Assembly: GCA_036365145.1 (NCBI GenBank)
Contig: JAEOAD010000031.1
Location: 9,520,001-9,584,000 of the forward strand
Length of the DNA stretch: 64,000 bases
Source: Orientallactaga sibirica
Lineage: Eukaryota > Chordata > Mammalia > Rodentia > Dipodidae
Direction: 5' to 3'
Made by a program: the position numbers and the translations under genes. How positions within the stretch are numbered: position 1 is the stretch's first letter; every line of letters begins with the position of its first letter. The notes below the pieces were generated by a model. The model saw only the letters and a program-made list of their open reading frames with translations, was not told the origin of the DNA and made no database searches. Below are positions 10,738-21,469 of the stretch, piece by piece.

Positions 10738-12309
10738 AATTGTTATTTTTTTAAAAGAAAAACAATTTTTTTTACAAACAAAAATCTCAGGAATGGAATG
10801 GCTTTAGAAGTTCAGCTCCTCATGTAAATAAAAACAACAAAAGCCCATAAATTTGTCAAATCTATTTGCTTTATGGATAAATGTTATCATTTGACCAAAG
10901 GAAAGAATTCTCTGCAGCAGGAGGCAAAATGCCATAGAACTCCTCCACGTCTACCTGTGAATATCTGTGGAGCAGTTACCTAGTTTTTCTGCCTGTCACT
11001 TATAACATCTACCTCAAGACACATCCGTTGTGACTCACTGACTGCCAGAATCTTTGCCAGACTAAAGGTTACTAGAGAGAAAAGGGCTATCCCCTTGGTT
11101 TTATGAATCCCCTTTGGAAAGAAGGACACAATTAATATTGTATATGTGCAGGGTTTATGCATAAGAGACGGTCTAAACAAAGTATCCTTCAATTTTATTT
11201 CCACGCTGATAAACATAAAACATTCCTATTGTAAAAGCCTACTCCTGGTGCTGAATAATTCCATGTAGGAGCTAATTATCCATAGAAGTGTTCTCATCAT
11301 CTCATACAACTTCCCATGCCACCCATCCAATTCAATGATTCATCTTTGCCAATCAGAATCTTTGTAGATATCAGTCCTCTCACACAGAATAAAGGGATGT
11401 GCTTGCCCTGTGGGATTAACATTCCGTGATCCTTGGAGACTATGATTGTTTCCTCCTTGTGTTTGTAATGTGGGAAATCAGAATGAAGTTCATGTCCCAT
11501 GAGAAATTTTACATCCTTATTATATCATATATATATATATATATATATTCTACTTTTTTTTTTTAGTTTTAGTGTACTCAGCTCAGATGATCTTTCTTTA
11601 CATTTTAGTTTGGAGAGATAATGAATCTGAAAATAATTGGTTCCTTTATCTTGGGAAATGTAAAACAGATCTAGGAATAGGCTGTCCATTATACCATTTC
11701 TTTCTTTGGATTCTCAGGAACAGTTTGATAGTATAAGAAAAAAAAAAGTTCTAGAAAGGTGCTATCTACAGACCTTTCTTTTATCCAGGAAGGATCATTC
11801 TTGTCAATAGATGCCCTATTCTCAGGGTCATAAGTCATTGGTGCCAGTCTGAAATTAAAAAAAAAAAAAAAAAATCATGGCATCTCAATGGGTGCAATAG
11901 TGGCATATCTGTTATGGGGGAAACCAACCACTCTCTAATTGGTCTGGAGGCCTGCTCCATGGGAGAGAATACATCCCTGATACTGAAAACCTACAACAGG
12001 GATAGTCATGAGCCCTAGGGGTGTCTGATTAAATGTATATACTATGCACACCAAACTGCATGGCAATCACTTCTCTTAATATTCATACCAATATATTAAT
12101 GTTACTCTCACTTTTGGTTAGAGAAACTTCTCTTTTAAAATGGCAGTTGACTCAGCACAATCCAGAGAGAGTAAGAAATGTGTTCTGTGGGGTACTATTT
12201 TTCCCCCAATTGAACTAATTCTTGAGTAATATTTTATTTATGTCATTGTCTAAAACAAGTATCTGCAGAGTTCAGTGTGATGTTTAAACAGATACCTATA
12301 GTGTGTATC
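10738..12309. other. Unassigned sequence
   Basis: Holds a (TA)n listed separately and A-runs near 11742 and 11858. Minus-strand open frames at 10980-11216 and 11297-11500 show no splice signals or codon bias. No repeat family recognised with confidence. Confidence 0.35.
11528..11549. repeat. (TA)n microsatellite
   Basis: About eleven TA units, followed shortly by a T-run. Confidence 0.85.
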
Positions 12310-12905
12310 GGTCAAACCACTCTTCCTTTACCACTGCCTTGATACTATCCTAACCTCTAATAATAACTATTCCATATTCAGGTCAACTGCTTTTGGCTTC
12401 CACATATGTGAGATAGAGTATGTGTTTTCTATGGCTGGCCTTTTTTTTTCACTTGATATGTTTCCTAGTTCCATCTATTTGAATGCAAATGACAGTATTT
12501 TATTCTTCATTGTGGCTGAATACAACTTTATTGCATGTCTATGTGTATATATCCATACATAGACATTAGATATAAAATATATTTATATATTATATATATA
12601 ACACATATATATTTGTATATATATTATATATGTTTATATATGATGTTTTATATATATGTGTGTGTGTATATGTATGTACATTTATTTCTTCTTACACTCA
12701 TGTATTATGGACACCTGGGTAGATTCCATTTAGTAGCTACTGTTACTAATGTCACAATGTACATGGTCATGCTGGTATTCCTCTGGTAGGTTAATTTCCT
12801 TACCTTTTGACATATATCTATCAGTTGGATAGTTGTGCCATATGGTAGTTATATTTTTAGTGTTCTGAGAAACCTCACATTATTGTCCATAATAGCTTTC
12901 CACAT
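12310..12905 (-). mobile_element. Old LINE-1 3' part (ORF2 end plus 3' UTR), minus strand
   Basis: The plus strand shows the reverse complement of an L1 3' region: CAGGTCAACTGCTTTTGGCTTCCACATATGTGAGAT, then TTCCTAGTTCCATCTATTTGAATGCAAATGACAG, TTCATTGTGGCTGAATA, TATGGACACCTGGGTAGATTCC and GTTGGATAGTTGTGCCATATGGTAG. Read on the minus strand these are the familiar L1 ORF2 C-terminal and 3' UTR blocks. Position 12538-12670 carries an expanded TA-rich insertion. Interrupted by many stops; a fossil. Confidence 0.75.
12538..12670. repeat. Imperfect (TA)n/(TATG)n microsatellite
   Basis: Long AT-alternating stretch expanded inside the L1 copy, at the point where L1 normally has a short TATATATACC segment. 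Confidence 0.8.
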
Positions 12906-12917
12906 AAGCATCAACTC

Positions 12918-13105
12918 ATTATAGGTCAAAGACTTAATGTAAGAGCTAAAATTCTGAAACTATTAGAAGAAAACCTATTGCAAACACTTTCAGACAGTGA
13001 GATATACACAGTATTTTTTTTTTTTTTAGGTATGACACCCAAAACACAGATAATAGCAAACAAAGATCAGTGGGATTACATCCTATCCAAAGCTTCAGTA
13101 CACCA
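12918..13105 (+). mobile_element. Inverted 5' part of the same LINE-1 copy
   Basis: Opposite in orientation to the preceding block. AAAGACTTAATGTAAGAGCTAAAATTCTGAAACTATTAGAAGAAAACC and AGGTATGACACCCAAAACACAG...CAAAGATCAGTGGGATTACATCC are sense-strand L1 ORF2 sequence lying upstream (5') of the region in 12310-12905. A T-run (13013-13027) sits inside. The geometry, 3' part minus and more 5' part plus, is that of a twin-priming inversion. Confidence 0.7.
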
Positions 13106-13249
13106 ACTATATTCTTAACTTCTCCCAGGAAAAGAGTAGAAGAAATTCCATATGTACATCTCACCAATAAGAAAGAACACCCATGTTCCCACCATGGCTT
13201 GTTACCACAAACTACCTTCAAACATGGAGTACCTAATGACAGTAATAGA

Positions 13250-13460
13250 TAGTACCTAATGGTTCCAAATGCCTAGAATTCTTCCAAGCACTACACATGT
13301 CATCTTTCATCAGGTCTAAGTTAAAGCCTCAAGCCTTGGTCTTGATACAGATGGAGAAACAGATGATCATAGTGTGCTAACTTGTCCGATGTCACCCAAG
13401 GTAAATGACCAGGGTGAAGATTTAGGCCTATTTTATCTGACTTTGAAATCTGTTAGCCCC
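13250..13460 (-). mobile_element. MIR relic
   Basis: Order CAAGCACTACACATGTCATC, TACAGATGGAGAAACAGATG, TAACTTGTCCGATGTCACCCAAGG and TATCTGACTTTGAAATCTG follows an MIR in reverse complement over most of its length. Confidence 0.65.
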
Positions 13461-13929
13461 CAGCTACCATAATTGACAGTACAAACTCTGTTGCAGTTCA
13501 GATTTGCCTAGAATTCTTTATTGCCTTTTCCAGATCTCGATTCTCCCATTGAACCATAGACCAGAAACATAGGATGTAGTCTTCACACTGCCAGATATTA
13601 TCTTGTTGCCTTAACTATTTCACTTGGTAACTGAGCTGTATTCATTACCAAGTAAAACATAAGTTGACAGGCATCCCATATAACTCAATGGTTTGTTTAT
13701 GGGATCTAATAAGTCACCATATATTCAAAGGTCTTGAAATTCAAAATGCACATTGTATAATGCTATTATAGTTCATTATGATATTGGTGAATGATTTCTT
13801 ATATGTCTTTACTCTCTTGATTCATAGATGAAGATAGGATGAAATACCACTAAAGGGATTTTTTTAAATTAATGCTCTATACCAGATGTTGATGAGCTAG
13901 ATACTTGGAACAAAGTGATAAATAAGTCA
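13461..13929. other. Unassigned sequence
   Basis: No gene or repeat recognised. Confidence 0.35.
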
Positions 13930-13968
13930 TGTGTGTGTGTGTGCGTGTGTGTGTATGTGTATATGTAT
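13930..13968. repeat. (GT)n microsatellite, interrupted
   Basis: GT units interrupted by GCGTGT, GTATGT and ATATGT variants. Confidence 0.85.
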
Positions 13969-14000
13969 ATTCAGTCCTTCGAGTACTCATTGCACTGGGG

Positions 14001-14146
14001 GGGGGCTGGATAGATGGCTTAGTGGTTAAAGATGTTTGCCTGCAAAGCCGAAGGACTCCTGTTCAACTCTCCAGGATCCACATAAGCCAGATGTATGAGG
14101 GAGCACATACGTGTGGAGTTCATTTGCAGTGGCTGGAGGTGCCCAT

Positions 14147-14179
<33 letters not shown>

Positions 14180-14225
14180 GCCTATTTATCTTTCTCTCAA
14201 ATAAATAAATAAATAAATATTTAAA
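14001..14225 (+). mobile_element. B2/ID-related tRNA-SINE
   Basis: GGCTGGATAGATGGCTTAGTGG start, B-box-like GTTCAACTCTCC, CATAAGCCAGATG, TTTGCAGTGGCTGGAGG, a (TC)n run (14149-14178) and a (AAAT)n tail. It directly abuts a B1-like SINE. Confidence 0.92.
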
Positions 14226-14232
14226 AAAGAGA

Positions 14233-14425
14233 AATGCACAGGGAATGGTGGTGCACGCTTTAATGCAAGTATTTGGGAGGTAGATATAGGAGGATTGTTG
14301 TGAGTTTGGGGCCACCCTGAGACTACATAGTGAATTCCAGGTCAGCCTGGACTAGAGCGAGATCCTACCTCAAAAAAACAAAATAAGAAAAGAAAATAAA
14401 CAAAAAACACACACAAAAAAAGAAA
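14233..14425 (+). mobile_element. B1-like SINE
   Basis: GGAATGGTGGTGCACGC, TATTTGGGAGGTAGATATAGGAGGATTG, GGGGCCACCCTGAGACTACATAGTGAATTCCAGGTC and CTACCTC, then an A-rich tail. It sits directly 3' of the tRNA-SINE with no unrelated spacer, consistent with insertion into that SINE's A-rich tail. Confidence 0.92.
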
Positions 14426-14454
14426 AATGCAATACTCACTCTTTCTCTCTCTTA

Positions 14455-14457
<3 letters not shown>

Positions 14458-14505
<48 letters not shown>
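14458..14505. repeat. (GT)n microsatellite, long and pure
   Basis: About 24 uninterrupted GT units. Probably length-variable and able to adopt Z-DNA. Confidence 0.95.
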
Positions 14506-14509
<4 letters not shown>

Positions 14510-16808
14510 GGTCATTCTTAGGGATAATTCATCTATAATAGAAACACATATTCGCACAAAGAGCACACTGTCTGGTGACTTCAGCACACAATCCACATGT
14601 TGTCCTGCTCTGAGACCTGGTGTAGTTCACTCATATCACCCCATGGTTTGCCAAGAAGGAAGACGGCAACTTATATAAGCTATTATTTCTGAAATAGTGT
14701 AACAGTCTAAGAAGATAAAATGTCCAAGGGAAAATCTGAAACACATATAGACCCACAGGTATCCACAAAAGGAAGTGAAACCAAGCCGATGTTTCTAGAG
14801 AGGCAGTCAGACTCTTAGGCTATGCCTATAACCCCTACTGCGTCTTAGGCCTTTCCATCTCTATATGTGCATTTCTCTGTGCTGAGTAGAACTTCTGAAA
14901 ATCACTTACTTGTCCCTATCATCCCTTTCTCTCTGGAATGAGAGGCTCATCACTACCCTGGAAGAATTACTTGATCACTTCACTTTCTTTGTGTCCAAAA
15001 CTCCTAGATAATGTCCCTATGCATTCATCACATTGCATTGTGATTTTCTACAGATTCCATACAAAAGACTGAGAGCTCCTTTGAACTCTCTAAATTAAAT
15101 CATTCATTTTGTTCTCTTATTTCATCATGTACTGTAACTTGAAAAGAAACGTGTTAGTATTATCCATCCTTTCGCTTATTTAGTAACATTTAACTTTTAA
15201 TTCTACTGGCTGACCTTCAACGATGCATCACTAACAAATAGTAGCTTTTTTTCTCTCATATACCAAATGTCACTTATTCTAAAAGTTGCCTGGATATTCT
15301 TCTGTCACTCATTATTACCTCAAGGGCACTACTCTTCCCTTTAGTACCCAGTTCCTTTGATATCGGTTCCAAAAGATCACTTCTTTACTCATATGAACTT
15401 AGTAGTCATCAGATCTTTCAGGTCATTTCTTTCCTTAAATATCTTAGCACTGAATGAATCCAAACTTGGTTTCTTTAACTCTATTGACTTTGTCATTGAT
15501 CACAACCATTCACTCCCATGGTCATACACAAGACCTTATTTCCCTGAAACACCACACCCCTCCATAATCTCATGTTCAAATAAATATATTTTATCTGTCC
15601 AGCATCTACCATCTGGATCCCTGATTCTTACAATTCTCAACTATGTAAGAATGTCTTCTCTGAGGCTTTTGTCATCTTTCCCTCTCCTTGTCTTCTCACA
15701 TATTTATTTACTTTCTTACTCAGCTTATTTCCATGGTTCATCATAAAAATCACCACTGATACTCACCCCACAACACATTTATTTTCTCTCTCATCCTTGT
15801 CCAGCAAAACTAATGGTTATAGATAACTTCTGTGCACTTTTGTCCTCACCACAGCAACAGAACAGCTGAGGTACTGGTCACGTTTTACCTTTATGACAAC
15901 ATTTTATTAGACGATCTTTGGCCTTGGGGGGGAAAGACTCCTCCTATAGGTAGCCATGTAAATTCTGTGCCAAAGATTGAACTTAGTCAATCCTTACCAG
16001 AGAATGAAAGAACAAGCACCTGAATGCAGCTGATTCGCTGAAAATAAATATAAACAGATTTTGTTCAAGATATATTTAGAATATAGAAGAAACATATAGA
16101 AGACTAATGGGAGAGAAGAAATCAATAACCCTCCAATGTAACACAAGTATAGGGTAATAAAGAGAAGTTGAGACTGGAGATATAGTTATTTTCCTAACAT
16201 GAAACAGGCTCTGGGTTTGAGCCATAGTTCATCAAGAAAACAACATAGATAATACCAAGTTTTGAGGCTGATAATTGGGTAGAAAAATGTGATGTGTTCA
16301 GATTGCAAAAGAAGAAAAGAGAAGGTGGAAGAGGAGGAGGGATTGGTTTAAAATTGGGAAATATGCAGAAGGGTTAAGTTTGACTTATCCAAAGGACGTC
16401 ATTGTGGAGGTGACTGTCCATATAAAGATGAGGTTATGTGGAGAAGCCAAGAGTAGAGATACTGATTAAAGAAGAATAATGTGTCTGTCTCTGTCTTTAT
16501 GCTATTTAAATATAACATGATCCTGTGTGGATATAGGGAAGACAAGCAAAAATTGAGAGAGTAAGGTCAAGTCCAACATTTAGAAATGAGATTGGAAACC
16601 TAGCAAGAGAAAAAAATCAGTAAAAGAAGTTGAGCATCAAGGACTAGAGAGCCAGAACCACAGAGAGCACTTACATGAACTGCACATTGGTACATATTGC
16701 TTTAATCCTGGCACCTTGCTGGATGGGCATTAATATTCTCATCAATGAGAAATAAATCAAGAATTAGACTATTACCTCACACAAGTGGAATGTTTTTGTG
16801 TTGGTACT
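14510..16808. other. Long stretch without recognisable gene or repeat
   Basis: A 129-codon plus-strand open frame (15357-15746) is rich in S, L, F and I with no domain or splice support, and reads like translated non-coding pyrimidine-rich DNA, perhaps a decayed LINE relic. The part 16300-16560 is purine-rich. Nothing here could be assigned firmly. Confidence 0.35.
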
Positions 16809-17165
16809 TGATATAGTTAGATTTGGAATGTATTACAAAAGCTGAAAGTTTTGAAGGCTTGGTCTCCAGTCCTGGGGACTCTTGGGAGGTAGTAAAACCT
16901 TTAGGAGTGAGACCTGGTGGGAGATCACTGGGGGTGTGCCCTCAAAGGGAATGAGTGATGTCTGTTTCCTCCTTTCTCCATGGCACTACCTAAGAGGTAA
17001 GTCATATTTTGGCCACATGCTTCCACTATGATATACAGTTCCAGAGAAAATGTGCAATTTTGATATGGCCTTCAGACTCCAAAGCTATGAGTCATAGTAA
17101 ACCTTACTAATTAGTAATACAATTTTCTCAGACATTTGTTACAAAGCAGAAATTTGACTAACACA
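16809..17165 (+). mobile_element. MT-like MaLR solo LTR
   Basis: Begins TGATATAGTTAGATTTGGAATG and has GGCTTGGTCTCCAGTCC, TTGGGAGGTAGTAAAACC, GGAGTGAGACCTGGTGGGAG, TCACTGGGGGTGTGCCCTC, a CCATGGCACTACC block, AGTCATAGTAAACC (poly(A) signal region lost) and the end AAATTTGACTAACACA. These blocks are in MaLR LTR order. Solitary; no partner LTR nearby. Confidence 0.8.
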
Positions 17166-17936
17166 ACACACAAATAAAACTTGGCTAACTTCTAAATTCT
17201 TCTGTTTTTCATCATGCCTGATGATATTAATTGAGGATAAAAATGAATGAATAGATGAGAGGAAGGAGAAAAAGTATAACTGAGAGAAAATGGAAGTGGG
17301 GGGGAATGCAGGTATCCATTCCTGAATAATTGCTAGTGACTTAGAGAAAAATTGCAGAAAGAATTCTCATTGTACTAGAACCTTCACCATGTTTCATATG
17401 AATAGAAGAAAATTTGATATTTCCTGATAAAGAATTTCAATCAGCCCTATATGGAAATTTTGATTTTTAAAAAGATTGGTAGATTTCTTCCCATTCTATC
17501 TCTACAACAGTTGTATACCCAGGACTGGTATTAATTATCTCAATCTAAGTAAAGTGCTTGGAGAGCATGAAAGACTTGAGGCTATACATGTATAAAAACA
17601 AATAGTACTGTTTCCCTACTGCTTATTTTCCCTAACTATTGTTCTTGTCATTTGATTGGGGAAGGTAAAGTTACCAAGCGGGCATGGTTTCTCCCTGGAA
17701 GACTTGTGGTTTGGCTTGTGATCATTATTCCTGTATTCTCAAATGCTTCAGATTTATTTTGTTTGTTCCATCACTTGCTAAATATTGATTTTATGTTTCC
17801 CATCAAGTCATTCCCATGAACATTTTAGAGAGATAAGAGAAACTCCTAGTGGGATAAGGGGTGCCAGGATATGAATCCAGTTATTTCATTAGGCAGTCCT
17901 GTGAGTTTCTGGTACAGAAATGATTTTGATATAAGC
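17166..17936. other. Unassigned sequence
   Basis: No gene or repeat family recognised. Confidence 0.35.
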
Positions 17937-18141
17937 ATTAAGGCAGTGGGAACAGGAGTAATAGTTATTTTAGTGAGATCATAATTGTTCCTTAGAAGTG
18001 ATTAGACTCAAGGATTAAGGCAGTGTGAACAGGGTAATAGTTATTTTAGTGAGATCATAATTGTTCCTCAGAAGTGATTAGATTCAAGAGTTAAAGCAGT
18101 GTGAACAGGGTAATAGTTATTTTAGACCATAATCATCCCTC
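17937..18141. repeat. 76-77 bp tandem repeat, about 2.7 copies
   Basis: Units start ATTAAGGCAGTG at 17937 and 18014 and GTTAAAGCAGTG at 18090. Each contains AACAGG.GTAATAGTTATTTTAG, GAGATCATAATTGTTCCT and AGAAGTGATTAGA. The last copy is cut short in the ATAATC..CCT block and lacks a TGAG. Identity between units is high by eye, so the duplication is relatively young. Confidence 0.9.
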
Positions 18142-19199
18142 TAAAGGTCTTCATTTGATTTTTTTTTTCTGCCCAAAAGACAGGTGAGCAAAATGAAATT
18201 CATTATAAAAAGAAGTTTAAGTCCTTCATTCTTCTGGCCTCCTGCTGCTACATGAATAGTGCCATCTCCCTGCTGTGACCCTTAACTCTTCTCCATAATT
18301 TTAAGTGCTGTTTTGCTTCACTACTCTAACAAGCCAGCTTCTTTCTCATCAGATTCCTCTATTACCTTGAAGCTTTATGTACCTTGATCTTTGCTCCCTT
18401 CCTGACCTGACCTGTTTAAGTTTCCCTAGGCTAGGGCTTCAGTGGATCCATCCTCAGCCCCACCTCCCTGGTAGGATCCATAGAAGATTGTTCACACCCA
18501 GACAGTTGAATATCCCTTTTCCTGTTCCTGCCAGCACTTGGGTTTTCAATTATTCTAAAGAACCCTCTTAAAGTTAGTTGTTATATAGAACCCTTTCCTC
18601 TGTGGGTGGTGTTATTTGGTAAGAGGAGAGATAGTCCAAAAGCAAGAACCATGCAGAGGAACTACACACAGGTATCACAGAAACCCAAGTCTGGTTTGGA
18701 GCTCAGTTGAGGCCACATCTGCTCTCTGGACCTGTTGACCTATCATTGAGATGAGAATGTTCTGGGAAAGTCTACAAACCAGAATGAGGATTTCCAAAGG
18801 AGAGACACAGTACAGACAATTATTAAGAAATTTAATGTGCTCCATAGACTTACAATGGCCCATAGTATCTGCTCTTGTTGAGTCACATGGAAGTGCATGG
18901 AAAAGTGCCACTTAGTCTACAAATCCATTCTGTGTTATATTCTCACCTGAGTTCAGTTGGTTAAGCCATCCAAAATAATAAATAAATAAACTGAATTTCT
19001 CAAATTGTAAGAGTACCCTCCTAACCCATTGTTGCATACACTAACATATGAAGTTTTTTTGTTGTTGTTTTTAAGTAGAAATGGAGACAATGAGGAAGAA
19101 AGTAACATTTATCAGTCTCTACTCCTGTGCTTCACTTACCTCTTCCTTTCTATCTTCTTTTTAAAGATACATCCTTTTTAAAAAAATTAATATTTTTAT
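18142..19199. other. Unassigned sequence
   Basis: Moderately GC-richer around 18380-18560; the 64-codon plus-strand open frame there (18377-18571) has no supporting signals. No repeat recognised. Confidence 0.35.
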
Positions 19200-19471
19200 G
19201 GGCTGGAGAGATGGCTTAGCAGTTAAAGCACCTGCCTGCTAAGCCTGAGAAGGCTTGTTCCAATCTCCAGGACCATGTTTAGCCAGATGCAGGATGACTC
19301 AAGGGTGCAATGCTGCACTTGCCCACAAGGGGGCGCAAGTATCTGGAGTTCGTTCACAGCAGCTGAGAGGCTGCTGGCACGCCCATTCTCTGTCTCCCTC
19401 TCCCTCTCTCTGTATCTCTCTCTGTGTCTTTCTCCAAAATAAATAAATAAATAAATAAGTAAATAAATAAA
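19200..19471 (+). mobile_element. tRNA-SINE, variant subfamily with CTCF-like core
   Basis: Canonical GGCTGGAGAGATGGCTTAGCAG start, but after AGCCAGATGC it carries an extra segment (GGGTGCAATGCTGCACTTGCCCACAAGGGGGCGCAAG) and a palindromic CAGCAGCTGAGAGGCTGCTG in place of the usual GCAGTGGCTGGAGG part. The copy at 59304 shares these changes, so it is a subfamily, not a private mutation. Positions 19323-19336 match the CTCF core at 13 of 14. Confidence 0.93.
19323..19336 (+). promoter_or_regulatory. CTCF-like core motif inside a SINE
   Basis: CCACAAGGGGGCGC against the published pattern CCASYAGRKGGCRS: only the fifth position (A for Y) differs. Spread of CTCF sites by rodent B2 SINEs is established; occupancy here is inference. 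Confidence 0.5.
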
Positions 19472-19474
19472 AGA

Positions 19475-19670
19475 AATATTTTATATATTTATTTGAGAGA
19501 GAGAAAGACAGAGAGAGAATTGGCACACCAAGGCCTCCAGCCACTACAAATGAACTCTAGATGCATGTGCCACCTTGTACATCTGGTTTACATGGGTCCT
19601 GCGAAATCGAACCGAGGTCCTTTGTCTTTGCAGGCAAGTGCCTTAACTGCTAAGCCATCTCTCCGGTCCT
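19475..19670 (-). mobile_element. B2/ID-related tRNA-SINE, inverted relative to its neighbour
   Basis: Reverse complement of the common SINE: GAGAGAGAAAGACAGAGAG, CCAGCCACTACAAATGAACTC, CACCTTGTACATCTGG, AAATCGAACCGAGG (B box) and CTAAGCCATCTCTCC. Its tail abuts the tail of the plus-strand SINE ending at 19471. Confidence 0.93.
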
Positions 19671-19684
19671 AAAGATACAATCTT

Positions 19685-19862
19685 TTAAAAAATATATTTA
19701 ATTATTTATTTGCAAGCAAAGAGAGAGGGGTGATGGGCACATGAGGGCTTCCAGCCACTGCAATTGAACTCTATCTGGCTTTATGGGGGTCCTAGATAAT
19801 CAAACCAGAGCCACAAGGCTTTGAAAGCAAATGCCTTAACCTCTGAGCCATCGCTCTAGCTC
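19685..19862 (-). mobile_element. B2/ID-related tRNA-SINE, internally deleted
   Basis: CCAGCCACTGCAATTGAACTC runs straight into TATCTGGCTTTATGGGGGTCC, so the CCAGATGCATGCGCCACCTTGTGC part is missing. The 5' end is recognisable as TGAGCCATCGCTCTAGCTCC. Confidence 0.85.
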
Positions 19863-19877
19863 CTTGTATCTTTCTGT

Positions 19878-19916
19878 TTTTTTTTTTTTTTTTTTTTACT
19901 TATTTATTTGTGAGGG

Positions 19917-19951
<35 letters not shown>

Positions 19952-20110
19952 GGAAAATAAGCATACCAAGGCCTCATGTCACTGCAAGACACTCCAGACA
20001 CATGTGCCACTTTGAGCATCTGGCTTTTTGTTGGGTACTGTGAAATTGAACCCAGGCCATCAGGTTTTGTAAACAAGTGCCATTAACCACTAAGCTGTCT
20101 TTCTAGCCCC
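19878..20110 (-). mobile_element. B2/ID-related tRNA-SINE with GA-rich microsatellite
   Basis: Preceded by a 22-T run and a long (GA)n (19916-19942). Then ACTCCAGACACATGTGCCACTTTGAGCATCTGG, AAATTGAACCCAGG (B box) and CTAAGCTGTCTTTCTAGCCCC. Third minus-strand SINE in this four-element cluster. Confidence 0.9.
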
Positions 20111-21070
20111 TTTTCTTTTTCTCTCATGATTCATTTAGACATTAGAATTTAGCAGCACATATTCAAATTAAAACAGGTCTCCAAAACTATCTTCTATCCC
20201 AAAACTTTTCAGAGGATATGATTAGTATAGTTTCCTTTGCTAATGATCAGCTACCAATCAACCAGTAACTATTCTTCTTGCTAAAGACACAAAGAAAGGT
20301 AAAGTTAAGTATAAATCACAAAATAAATGATACTCATTCACTTACAAATTTAAGAATTGTAAATTTCTGCTTTTCAGTATTGAATGTTGTGGTTCACAAT
20401 CTTCTTCAACAATGCAGAGAAGAGCTATGAGTAGTATACATGCTGCAATGCCAAGGACCAGTTAATGAGCACTGTTACCTTTTGACTCCTCTCTGGGTTG
20501 TGTGTGTCAGAGAGAGAGAGAAAGAGAGAGAGATAAAGGTAATTGCCATTATAGGAATGGTGAACACAACAATAGCAAGCACGTAGGTCTTTGCCACTAA
20601 TTCACTGCACAGGATTTAAACCATTTTCCCCATTCTCTCAGTTGAGAACTAGAACCGCTCCATTCTGAGCATTTAGCTTTACAGACATAAATAAGTCAAG
20701 TTGCAGGGTCAAGTCAATTTCCTCCATTTTTCCCTTCCTAAAAGCAGGTTTAAGCTCCCAGTCTGGACCAGCTAAAGTACAGAGGGATTAGGGGTTATGG
20801 TGTACAGAGACATGGTGTCCCAGGACATAGAGAAAATCATTAAACCACTTAACTTTTATTGAAAGATCCTAAATTTCAATATTGCAAAAGTTTAAAAGGG
20901 TGAGAGCATGCCACTGAAAATACTTGGAGTGTAGACTGATTGCCTGACTGCTGGGAGACATCAAACTAGGAAGCTTGCAAAGAGAAGGGATGCGGGGTAG
21001 AGGTCCCTCAATCACAGGTTTCTACTTCTCTCCCTTGAAAGCATCCTATATAACATAGTAGACTAGGAGG
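20111..21070. other. Unassigned sequence
   Basis: Includes a short GA-rich patch (20508-20535). No gene or repeat family recognised. Confidence 0.35.
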
Positions 21071-21071
21071 G

Positions 21072-21072
21072 A

Positions 21073-21123
<51 letters not shown>

Positions 21124-21124
21124 A
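21072..21124. repeat. (AAAT)n microsatellite
   Basis: About 13 uninterrupted TAAA units, not attached to an identifiable SINE body. Confidence 0.92.
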
Positions 21125-21221
21125 TGCCGGGGGAGGTCAGTAAGAGCTTTCTGTCTGTCTCTCTCTCTCTAAATCTAAATCCACACCACTTCCACATGTG
21201 TCACTCCTTCAAGTCCAGCTA

Positions 21222-21436
21222 TTTAAAAAATATATTTATTTATCTGTTATATTTATTGAAGAGACAGGCTGAGAGAAAGTGTATAGGCCCACCAGGGCCT
21301 CCTGTGACTGCATATGAACTCCAGACACATGTGCTACATTGTGTGTCTTGCTTTACATGGGTGCTGGGAAATTGAACTCTGGTCGACAAACTTTGCTATC
21401 AAGCTCCTTTAACACAGAGCAATCTCCCCAGCCTAA
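21222..21436 (-). mobile_element. B2/ID-related tRNA-SINE
   Basis: CCACCAGGGCCTCCTGTGACTGC, GAACTCCAGACACATGTGC, TTTACATGGGTGCTGGGAAATTGAACTCTGG and CAATCTCCCCAGCC mark a diverged minus-strand copy. Confidence 0.85.
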
Positions 21437-21469
21437 GTCCAGGCTTTAATTAACACACTGACAGCTTTG

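Noticed and set aside
15357..15746. 129-codon open frame
   Set aside because: Pyrimidine-rich low-complexity peptide, no splice signals, no recognisable family.
17937..18141. CRISPR-like regularly spaced repeat
   Set aside because: Simple head-to-tail tandem repeat with no unique spacers, in a mammalian genome.
19200..19280. tRNA-like head with A and B boxes, possible tRNA gene
   Set aside because: It is the head of a dispersed SINE with CT-rich and A-rich tail, repeated many times in the window; no intact cloverleaf.
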